A stretch of 40,154 bases of DNA from Spongospora subterranea (lineage: Eukaryota > Endomyxa > Phytomyxea > Plasmodiophorida > Plasmodiophoridae): contig OUQQ01000237.1 of the NCBI GenBank assembly GCA_900404475.1, forward strand, positions 7,254 through 47,407, given 5' to 3'. Below the pieces are notes generated by a model. The model was given only the letters and a program-made list of their open reading frames with translations, was not told where the DNA came from and did no database searches. Made by a program: the position numbers and the translations under genes. Every line of letters begins with the position of its first letter. Position 1 is the first letter of the stretch. Below are positions 30,653 through 40,154 of the stretch, in pieces.

Positions 30653-32784
30653 ATGCTGCTTGGCCGCACCAAACCGGCAACGCCATTGGGCGCCAGGCCG
30701 GGCGACAGAATCGCACGACAGAAGGATAAACGGCCCACGTTGGAGTCGTTTCTCCAGGGACGCGATTTCTCGGGCGCCGTCGCTTTGGTGGAATACCTGA
30801 TCCAATCTGGCGAACCCGAACCAAATTGCCAATCGCTTTCTGAGAAACAGGCATGGCTTGCTTATGCGTTCTTCCATCTTCACGACTACGAAAAGGTTTT
30901 TCGTGTTGTTTGTGCCCAATCATCTTGAGCCGATCGCTGATCGGTTGTTCCCAGGCGTTTTCCCAATGCGAAGCGATCATGAAGGACCCGGGATGTGATC
31001 CCGTGTTCTATCTGTATGCAGGCGCCTGTCAGTTCTATCTGGGCAACTTCAAGAAGGCGATCGACCTGGCCAGCGCCGGTCCCAAATGCGGTCTCCAGTA
31101 CCGAATCCTCTTCCACAGCGCCCATCGTCTGTCGGACGAGAAGCTCCTGATCGAGAGCCACGCCAAACTTACAGGTTATTGACGCCGTTCGCCTCAATTG
31201 ACTCGCCAAATCGGCTGAGGTTGACCCTTCCCCTGATATGATGTAGATTCGCTGGAAGATCAACTGGGTCTGGGGGCGATCCACTTCCTCAGAGGACACT
31301 ACCAGGAGGCGACCGAGATCTACAAGCGATTACTGCTGGAGCACCGCGAGTACCTGGCGCTACAGGTCTATATCGCCATCTGCTATTATAAACTCGACTA
31401 TTACGATGTAAGATCCCCCAGCGCCCACCGATAATCGGCACCACATCGACCACGACCGCGATCAGGTGACGTTGGAGATCCTCAACCCGTATCTGCTCGT
31501 GAACCCGGATTCGGTGATCGCCGCCAACCTCAAGGCCTGCAGCCATTTCCGCCTGTACGATGGGAAAGCGGCCATCCAGCAGTTGCAGGCGTACTCGGAC
31601 AGGGAGCCGGCGGTGACGACGACGGCGGGCGGTACGACGACCCACAGCGCCGGCACCCTGATCAGCCACAACATGGTCGTGTTCCGGGCCGGGGAGAACG
31701 CCCTGAAGGTGCTGCCCCCGCTGGTCGATATCGTCCCGGAAGCGCGCCTCAATCTGTGCATCCATTACCTGAAGGTCGGCGACGTCAAGGAGGCGTACAA
31801 GCTGATGAAGCAGGTCGAACCGCTGACGCCGCAAGAGTGGGGAATCCCGCGTTCGTCGAACCCCAGCGCGTTTTCGTTCTGATTTCGTTGGCGATTCCAG
31901 GTACATCCTGAAGGGCGTCGCCCACGCCGCCCATGGACAGCTGACACAATCGGCCGAGGACCTGCACCTCGCCCAGCAATACTTCCAGCTGGTGGGCGAA
32001 TCGGCATCCGAGTGCGATACGATCCCTGGGCGACAGGCGATGGCGTCCTGCTACTTTCTCCTGCAACAGTTTGACGACGTCCTCGTCTACCTATCCAGTA
32101 TCCAGACCTATTTTCAGAACGACGACAGGTTTGGCAAATTCAGGTCAATCGACCACATTTCACTGATTCCCCGGCACCAACAAAAGGTTCAACTGGAACT
32201 TTGGCGTCGCCTTGGCGAAAGTCGGGCGCTACGCTGAAGCGGCGCAAGCGTTGGCCAACGTGCAGAATCAGGTATTTCTCGCAATCACCGCCAGCCCACA
32301 TGAATATTGACGGAAATGATGATGCTGATTTAGACGAGGAGGAAACAATACGATTTCATAGCTTGGTCGGCCCGAATCGATATATATATGGGACAAGCTA
32401 ACCAGGCGTGGGAGAAATACCTGGAGATGGAGACTAGCGCCAACTCATTCAGCCTACTGCTGCTGATTGCCAACGACTCCTATCGGTGCAAAGAGTACTC
32501 GTATGCGGCCAAGGCGTTCGATGTATTGTGGCGATTGGACCCGATTCCAGAGTAGGTCTCGGGGGAACCGATTGGCTGATCGTGGGGGTGGTGACGCCTG
32601 GTGTTGCAGATATTGGGAAGGGAAACGGGGCGCCTGCTGTGGGGTACTACAGCTCATGATCGCCGGCAAGGCCAAGCGATCGCAGCTGGCCGAGGCGGTG
32701 AACCTGCTCAAGACCAATAGCGATATGCCCCAGGCTCAGTTCATCGCCAGAGTGATGAACAAGCATTGGCTGGAATCCGTCTGA
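30653..32784 (+). CDS. IFT56: Intraflagellar transport protein 56 (TTC26/DYF-13)
   Basis: Eight exons, all in phase: 30653-30895, 30955-31174, 31247-31407, 31466-31836, 31901-32128, 32187-32271, 32334-32551, 32610-32784; 566 residues (human 554). Introns are 58-72 nt. The match to TTC26 is strong throughout: MLLGRTKPA start, [105 protein letters not shown]. It is a TPR subunit of IFT-B that loads motility-related cargo into cilia. Its presence says that the organism builds, or until recently built, a motile flagellum. The exons are noticeably G+C-richer than the genes to the left. Confidence 0.97.
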
Positions 32785-33020
32785 ACCCGAAAATAAAACC
32801 CAACCGCCTATCAGAACCCAGTACGATCAGAAACCGCCAATCGGAACGTGATTGTTCCTGGGAGTGAATAAATCCTCCGAAAGAATGGATCAGAGATGAT
32901 CGGGATCCGATCGAGGGATCGATGACGAGATGGCGAAACCGGTTTCGACGGGGTTTGGCCGCGCAGAATTGACCATTAATGACAACGATCAGGGATTGGG
33001 CCCATCGATTCCCCTGAGTA

Positions 33021-33869
33021 ATGAGCGGCGGTGAACGGCGGGGAGGCCAGGGGAGCCGCGGGGGCGGTACGACGTCCCGCGGCAGAGGCGGCGGCCATGG
33101 ACGCCATGCGAAAGGCGTGTCGCTGCGCGAGCACAGGTCCCGGTCCGGGTTCCATCGGCCCGCCATCTTCGATCGAGGCGCCGACACGCCCGACCATGAT
33201 CGCGTACAGCCGGGAGTGTTCTCCAAACGGGTTCTGGGCGCGAACGCGGCCCGGTCGCTGGACGATATCGGCGTCGATGAGCAGTCGGAAATCCGGGCCG
33301 ATCGCCAAGCTCGCCGGGAACAGACGCGGCGATTGCTGACCGAGACCCGTTAGTTTGGATTTGCCGGTTCACATTGATCGAAAATTGGCTGATTTCCCTC
33401 GACAACAACAGCCGATGATTGGGACGCGTCCATCCGGCAGACGTTCGACCACAAACCCCATGATCAGGCGCTGCTGGCCGACTCCCTTCAGCAGCTGTTC
33501 GCCCTGGACCTGGACGACCTGTCCCGATCTCTCTCCCGGCTTCCGCTGCACATTCGCCTTCGCCTACCGCCGGAACTCGATCCCTCCCCGTATTCCAACC
33601 CGGCCGAATCCTCGCCGCCTCCTCTTCCCGCTCAATCCTCCCCCATTTCCCCAGCCGACGTTGCGCCATCTCCGGTTCCCGTCCCCGAATCCCCCATCAT
33701 CGCCCATCCTGGCGCTGTTCCAGTCCAGGACCCCGTCAGGAGAAGGTCGTCGTCCGGTTCCGATCTGGACGATCTGCTCAGCAGGGTGCCCAGCAACGCC
33801 AATCCAACAGCTACAGCGACGCCAACGGATTCCGACGCCGAGTTCGACAGGCTCATTGATGATTTATAA
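33021..33869 (+). CDS. AVEN: Aven homologue (RGG-box, cell-death/checkpoint regulator)
   Basis: Two exons, 33021-33348 and 33412-33869 (63-nt intron), give 261 residues. The N-terminus is an RGG/RG-rich tract (SGGERRGGQGSRGGG). A FSKRVLGANAARSL segment then parallels the human YSKRKIVSNWDRYQ. The core DLDDLSRSLSRLPLHIRLRL matches the human ELLVRALQELPLCLRLNV. A proline/serine-rich linker and the acidic pair SDLDDLLSR and EFDRLIDDL at the C-terminus match the family's DLLLNL and WLDSMI ends. Animal Aven binds Bcl-xL and Apaf-1, activates ATM, and binds G-quadruplex mRNAs through its RGG box. In a protist without that apoptosis machinery, the RNA-binding or checkpoint role is the more likely ancestral one (inference). 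It follows IFT56 by 236 bp on the same strand. Confidence 0.8.
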
Positions 33870-34015
33870 AACTGTATCGGGGCGCCGAATCGCTGTGCTC
33901 TCCCCCAATTACCGATTGTTTATTTGTTGTTTTTTTATCAGGGCGTGACTCCTACTTTTACTGTATCTGGTTCCGGCCGCTGGTCAACTGGAGGGTCATA
34001 TCCATTCTAGTCACC

Positions 34016-37000
34016 ATGAAAGGAAAGATGAATTGGTTCGATTTCAGCGCCGCCGAGGCCGACGGCGCCTTTCAGGCGCCGAGAGCGTATCAACGTGACG
34101 ACGTTTTGCAGCCGAAAGAAAACAAACCTCGTCGTAGAAATAGAGATAAAAAAACCGATCCGGTTATAGCTGCCAGCTCTGTCAGCCCTTCTGATTTCGC
34201 CAAACCAGATGATCCATCCAAATCGGAAACTGTGTCCAACAACAACGATATTTCCGAATCGAAGCGGAACGATCCGATTGGAAATTCGGAACGAACTGAT
34301 CCGTTCGCGAAACCCGAGGCGAATCGGGTTAAGAAAGAAGCCGAGCCGAGGGGTGATCCGCTCTCAAGAACGAAACCGGAACAGGTTAAGACGGCGTCAG
34401 AGCCGGCCAGCGCCTCGTCATGGGGTAATCCCTTTTCACGACCTCCTCCCGATCCCGCTGCCGACGCCTCATCGACGACGCCCTTCTCACGACCTCAGCC
34501 TGATCAACCGAGGAAGAACCCGCTGGGAACCGATCCGTTGTCCAGCGATAATAATGACCAAGGCGGGAAGCCACCCGAGACCGCCAACAATGGATGGTCG
34601 TGGGGTAAACGACCTGAGACCGATCAAACTCGAAAACGTCCTGATCCGTTGACCGATACCTCAATGCCATTGGCGAAATCTGATCAACAACCGAAGAACC
34701 GCTCAGAACCGGTTAGCGAATCGAAATGGGGTAATCCCTTCTCTAATCCTAAGGTGGATAAACCCAGCGAACCGCCCACAACCACCAGTCGACGACCTGA
34801 CAAACAGATGGATGGCGCTGCTGACCAACGTGCTGATCCTTGGGATGATTTCCGTCGGATCAGTAGATCTGAACGGGATAAACCCGGATTGAAGAGTAAA
34901 CAAGGGACCAATCCTGACTCAGGGCCAACTCCTTCAACACAACCGAACAATAATTCCCGTTCAAACCGCCCATCCCCTGATTCACGACCTGATAAACCAT
35001 CGGATCCGTTTCAAGCCAATGGTGCTAGTAAAGGAGGGTCTTCACCAATTCCACCGCCCCCTCTTGGTCCGAAGCGGTTGTCGAATCGGGACCGTCGAGG
35101 TTCGCCAGCACCTCCTTCACCAAACCCAGCCCGCCAACCCAACCAGCCAGACGACCTATCGACACCGCCTTCCCCTCCTCGTAATCGCAGTCCATCCGGT
35201 TCCGTTGATGGCGATAACCCACAGGCGCCCGTTGCCATTCCTCCTCCACCCCCGCCCAGACAGACCAAACGACCGTCAGGATCCGGCCAGCCGGGTGGCG
35301 CTACTCCAACGGGATCGTCCTCTGAGCCATTGAAACGTGACGATTCAGGTCCGGCAGAACCTATTCGGGCAAATGTTGACAATACGCCAGCGCCATCTAG
35401 TAGGAGAAGAATCCGTCCCGATACACCATGGTATAGTCGTGGGTCGTGGTCGCAAGAACAGACGGAAACGCCTTCTTCGATCAACAATGGGAAGTCGTCA
35501 CCTGAGGAGAATAGCTCAGCCGCCATCGGACCTGGTCCTGTTCCTGGTCCGACCACCGGGTCATCCACACCAAAACAGGGAGGGTTCTTCTCTAATCTAT
35601 TCGGTGGTGATAATGACGACAAACCGGCTCCTGATCCCGACAAGAGGAACACAGGTAAAGACCCGGAACCCGCTCAATCATCGGCTGCGATTGGGTCATC
35701 AGATAACCCGGTCAATACTCCTAGCGATGATTCCCGATCCTCACCAGCCACTCCCACAACACCCGACAAGAGGAACACTGATAAAGACCCGGAATCCACT
35801 CAATCATCTGCTGCGATTGGGTCGTCAGATAACCCGGTCAACACTCCTAGCGATGATTCCAGATCCTCAACAGCGACTCCCGCCGACCGTAATCGCCCTC
35901 AGCCTATTCCGCCATCACCAGATACGCCAACAGCCCCAAATGATCCCACTGCTCCTGGTCCCGCTCCCCCTGTTCCTGTTCCTGTTCCCGATCGCTCATC
36001 GGAACGGCAAATGCCAACAGATGATACCGATGGTGGTCAGGCCCCGACCTTATCGGCTAATGATGGCACGCCAATAGAACCAGAAACAGAGGCTGGCGCT
36101 AGTCAGGATCAAGATAAACCCAATCAGTTCTGGAACCTATTTGGGATGTTTGGCGATGACGATGAATCAGATCAAACACCTTCAACCAACACAGCGCCAG
36201 ATTCTACTCCTGATTCCTCAGCAGACATACCCAGATTTGAGCGAGTTGGGCAATCCAATGAGCCGGCTCTTACAAGTCGAAGGCCATCAGTTGAGGAAGT
36301 AGGTAATTCCATTGATGATGTGGGAGAGAAGCAATCTGCTTTGAAGCCAGATTATCGTCCTGAACGCGACAACAATGGCCAAATTACAGGGGATTTAAAC
36401 CGGCCCCCTTCCTCTCAAAATCAGGATCAACAACGGATTCCAACTGATCGTCCTGAACGCGATAACAATGGCCAAATTGCAGGGGATTCAAACCGGCGCC
36501 CTTCCTCTCAAAATCAGGATCAACAACGGATTCCAACTGATCGTCCTGACAATGGGCTAATTGCAGGGGCTCCGAACCGGCGACCTTCGTCCCAGGATCA
36601 GGTTCAAAATCAACAACGTCCGGTAAAACGAGCTCCATTACAACAGGCAAATCCGTTAGTGATCATTGTTCAGGAGACCAAACGATTACCAACCGATGGC
36701 GCTATATCAGACCGTCCGTCAACAAGCGGGGTCAAGTCGTCACCAGAGTCTGGTGCACCTGTGTCCAGTCCTGTTGTCGCCCCCAGCTCTAGAGCTATCC
36801 CTGCCGGTAATGCCCCCTCCCATTGGTCTCTCAACCCCTGTCTTAACGGCTGGTTTATTGACCTTCAGAGGAACCGCAGATGTCCAATAACGCGCCAACA
36901 ACTCTATATCCTCCTGGTCAACCTACACGCCCGTCTGCCAGTTCGCAGGCGTCTCCCGCGATACCTACACGATCATCATTTGGGAAAACTGACCAGGCAC

Positions 37001-37788
37001 CAGTTATGGCGATGGCCACTCCAACTTCAAAGGATCCCGTTGAAGTCGATGATAATGGAACTGGACCTGTTTCTGCAGGCACTCCAACCTTCACCCAACG
37101 CCCTTCCACCAATGACAATCTACGCGAGAGGCCATCCTCGGTAGTTAGATGATCTTGTTCTTATCGTTAACTGGTATTAATATATGTTCAGGTGACCAAT
37201 CGGCCATCGTTATCGCCATCGACATCTTCCCCGACTGTTCCCGTCTTTAGTGATAACGCACTCGGTACGTTGTCGTTCAATTCCCCTTTCTCACTGAACG
37301 ATTGACGAACACATGGTCCACCAGGACGGGTGTCTCCCTCTGGATCAACGCGCTCTTCTCTGAGTTCGCAGACGACGGCGTCATTGTCCAGGCGTTCCTC
37401 TGTTGGCAGCACCGTCCCGGCGAACACTCCATTAAGTTCAAGGATTCGAGAACAGGCCAACGCCCCGGCAACACCAGCTGCCAATGATGCCATCGATTCC
37501 TGGTCGCAACCGCCCAGACCCAGTAAGTCGCAACTCAAAAGAATCGCGAGAATGCCTAGGGATGCACATCCCAGTCGAGCGAAGCTGAAAGAGAGACGAG
37601 TTTGGTTGAATGCGTGTCCAACCGGAGGTAAACATGAATTGGAGCCGGCACACACGACCGGAAAAGCGTTCGTGTTCGCCATCGTATCGTACCCTGTCAG
37701 CTGGATTGTCCCGAATCCGTTCCGGCGGTGTATCAAATGCCGACTCGTCGTCAAGCATAAGAAACACGAAGAAGAGCAGGAGGTATAA
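34016..37788 (+). CDS. Large disordered protein with DPF/NPF/DPW motifs
   Basis: Exons 34016-36806, 36869-37140, 37192-37264 and 37325-37788 (introns 62, 51 and 60 nt, all in phase) give about 1199 residues. The last exon may instead be spliced (37600-37666 removed) and end at 37795, which gives a more uniform S/R-rich tail. Almost the whole protein is S/P/D/N/R-rich and disordered. Short peptide motifs stand out: DPF (residues 95 and 330), NPF (138 and 240), TPF (155) and DPW (274). These are the classes used by Eps15 and epsin to bind AP-2 appendages and EH domains. Two hydrophobic motifs also recur, FFSNLFGG and FWNLFGMFG, each followed by acidic residues, and the N-terminus is MNWFDFSAAEAD. 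Two internal repeat blocks are listed separately. No folded domain was recognised. A role as a membrane-traffic scaffold is an inference from motifs only. Confidence 0.65.
35642..35887 (+). repeat. Two 42-codon in-frame repeats
   Basis: Sequence from 35642 recurs at 35768 with a 126-nt period and few differences. The unit encodes KRNTGKDPEPAQSSAAIGSS (then DNPVNTPSDDSRSS and a TP-rich end). It lies inside the disordered protein and preserves its frame. Confidence 0.85.
36359..36610 (+). repeat. 31-codon in-frame repeats (about 2.7 copies)
   Basis: Units start at 36359, 36452 and 36545 (93-nt period). The first two are nearly identical and encode PERDNNGQI, then NR(P/R)PSSQNQDQQRIPT; the third is truncated. 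They lie within the disordered protein and keep the frame, as expected of recent unequal crossing-over in a tolerant coding region. Confidence 0.9.
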
Positions 37789-37886
37789 ACGGTGAAACAA
37801 AAACAGACGATAACCAACAGAAAGAACCAGAATTTTGGCAATACACGACTCTTATAAAAACATGGGGAAAGTGTGACTAGTATTAT

Positions 37887-38199
37887 CTAAGAAAGATCTA
37901 CTTTCCAGCTACCACGTCCAGTTGCCGAGTCGACATACATTTTCAGCTTGTTTAACCCATCGCGAGCTGCACTGATCTGTTTCGAAATTTTCTCGGGATC
38001 TTTCTCTTGGCGATTATCCCTAAATTCTGTCATCGAGTCAGATTATTAGCGATGTTGCGCCCGCTCAATCATGTTGAACAAAATAAAGAACTCGACCTTG
38101 CTTGATATTGTCCACGAGCGAGGCTCGCTTGATGCTGGGAAATCGGGACGCGTTCCTGATGATCTGCCTGTACAGCGACAGAACTTGCCGTCTGTCCAT
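37887..38199 (-). CDS. Small LYR-motif protein (ISD11/LYRM family)
   Basis: Two short exons, 38199-38097 and 38026-37887 (70-nt intron), encode 80 residues. The N-terminus MDRRQVLSLYRQIIRNASRF has the LYR tripeptide and a downstream F in the usual place. EFRDNR and KDPEKISKQISAA follow, matching the FREN and DP-x-I pattern of LYRM4/ISD11 and LYRM5. These small mitochondrial matrix proteins bind acyl-carrier protein and serve Fe-S cluster synthesis (with the cysteine desulfurase) or respiratory-complex assembly. Which member this is cannot be decided; the GRGSWKVDLS end is not one I recognise. Confidence 0.75.
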
Positions 38200-38502
38200 G
38201 GTCAACTGCTGTGATCCCCCACCGGTCCAGCCCTGCCCGACCGTGGGACGGAATATTGATTATCACCGTTCCCTCGGTGCCACACAGACGCGCACGCTCC
38301 GCTGGACCTTTGGGTTTGAGGCATTTCGGCTCCCAGCGAAAATATTCTTTTCACTGTCGTAGCAGTTGATGCCTATCGATCGGTAGTTGCGAGATGATCC
38401 TGCATGATGAACAAAACAAACGATGCAACTTTACGATGGGAACATTAAACAGCTACAGAAATTGCACACAATCTATACAGAATAGTTCCAGGTCAGGTTT
38501 AT

Positions 38503-39453
<951 letters not shown>

Positions 39454-39620
39454 CTATTAACCTCTCTCACACACGATCGGACACCGACACCGGATTATGA
39501 ATGAATATGACCAGACTGCGTAAGGTGAATGGCCGCGCAATGTACTTTACGATCCGGAGATATAAGTTGATATAGATATGTTCTAGATTTGTCCAGAACT
39601 ATGTACATAAGTACTGCATA

Positions 39621-39650
39621 CCGTAGATTTACCGTAGATTTACCGTAGAT
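39621..39650 (+). repeat. Tandem 11-mer, about 2.7 copies
   Basis: CCGTAGATTTA is repeated at 39621, 39632 and (partial) 39643. It lies about 180 bp upstream of the polyubiquitin start and could be a binding-site array or simple repeat. Confidence 0.75.
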
Positions 39651-39820
39651 CGTAAATTCGTGAATCTTTGTACAGAGGACGTTCATCTTCGTCGCCACGT
39701 CAAATCCGTCTGGCTTCATGAACAGCAAATTGCGGCAGATCAATCAAATGGTTGACATTTGCCATTTAATGTAACTACTACTGTAGTCGATGACCAGCCA
39801 CGTCAATTCGATACTATTCG

Positions 39821-39844
39821 CCTGACGTGGAGTACCACGTCAGG
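39821..39844. promoter_or_regulatory. Perfect 10-bp inverted repeat with ACGT cores
   Basis: CCTGACGTGG (39821-39830), spacer AGTA, CCACGTCAGG (39835-39844). Each arm holds TGACGTGG, a bZIP/CRE-like half site. It lies about 380-400 bp upstream of the polyubiquitin ATG, where a stress-responsive element is plausible. A related GCCACGTC string occurs at 39798-39805. Confidence 0.55.
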
Positions 39845-40154
39845 TTGTTTATGAATCCCGACATTGCCTTTAGCTACCCGCATTATGGTCTTGGCCCATT
39901 CCGGTATTTCGGGTCATCTCGCGACCACACAAGCAGTCACACCAGTGCTTATTTAGTATGACGTATTGTAGGACAAATCCGAATAGGTAAAACCAGTTGA
40001 GGAGCGAGTCGACAACAGTTAGATGGGTTCGCGAATTCACATGCAGCCAATTTTAGAAAACCCACTGAACCGTCGTTCAGAACAGGAACCGGAAGAACGT
40101 ACGGCATAGAGTGAGACGAGAGGTTCCTGGACATAAAAGGATGTCGTAGTGAGG

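Noticed and set aside
32989..33669. 226-residue minus-strand frame opposite Aven, and a 205-residue one opposite IFT56 (31289-31906)
   Set aside because: G+C-rich exons leave antisense frames open by chance. The plus-strand proteins match known families.
35011..35652. Long minus-strand frame opposite the disordered protein
   Set aside because: It is the mirror of a P/S/D-rich coding strand; glycine-rich antisense reading with no family and no independent support.

Overview
This is a window of a compact, intron-rich eukaryotic nuclear genome. Introns are GT-AG and, wherever conserved protein sequence fixes both ends, mostly 46-72 nt long. Genes lie tens to a few hundred bases apart, often tail to tail with only about 30-100 bp between stops. 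The best clue to the organism is the polyubiquitin gene at 38503-39444: its four ubiquitins are separated by one extra residue (T, A, S) after each RLRGG. That insertion is a known hallmark of Rhizaria (Cercozoa and Foraminifera). Together with a ciliary gene (IFT56), it points to a flagellate-bearing rhizarian with very short introns (a cercozoan or phytomyxid-like protist) rather than a fungus or animal. This placement is an inference from one gene.

Left part (1-11.9 kb): an unannotated upstream stretch; a UbiA prenyltransferase fused to an FAD monooxygenase (+); a divergent Treslin/Sld3-like replication-initiation protein (-); a proline/serine-rich unknown (+); a poorly supported small gene; a complete five-exon VPS26C of the retriever complex (+); and a 174-residue unknown (-).

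Middle (12-28.4 kb): a 211-base assembly gap flanked by two identical 234-bp copies of a tRNA-Leu(CAA) locus (probably one locus duplicated by scaffolding); a secreted pepsin-like aspartic protease (+); then a run of minus-strand genes: an LRR/coiled-coil protein resembling centrosomal LRRC45, the spindle-checkpoint kinase Mps1/TTK (12 exons, including a 14-nt microexon), a mitochondrial TPR protein, an ABCB6/HMT1-type ABC half transporter, and phosphatidylinositol synthase. A plus-strand coiled-coil gene follows, then a minus-strand coiled-coil gene and glucosidase II beta (ER, ending RDEL).

Right part (28.4-40.2 kb): a weakly supported minus-strand gene, a gene-poor stretch, then on plus IFT56, Aven and a 1.2k-residue disordered protein carrying DPF/NPF/DPW endocytic-type motifs and internal repeats. 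Finally, on minus, come a short two-exon LYR-motif protein and the polyubiquitin gene, followed by an intergenic stretch with a tandem 11-mer and a perfect ACGT-core inverted repeat.

The genes do not form one pathway. They are mostly housekeeping, with several linked to the centrosome, cilium and cell cycle (Mps1, LRRC45-like, IFT56, Treslin-like). The most novel-looking items are the prenyltransferase-monooxygenase fusion, the spaced and internally divergent polyubiquitin, and the disordered endocytic-motif protein. No CRISPR, rRNA or convincing transposon was seen.
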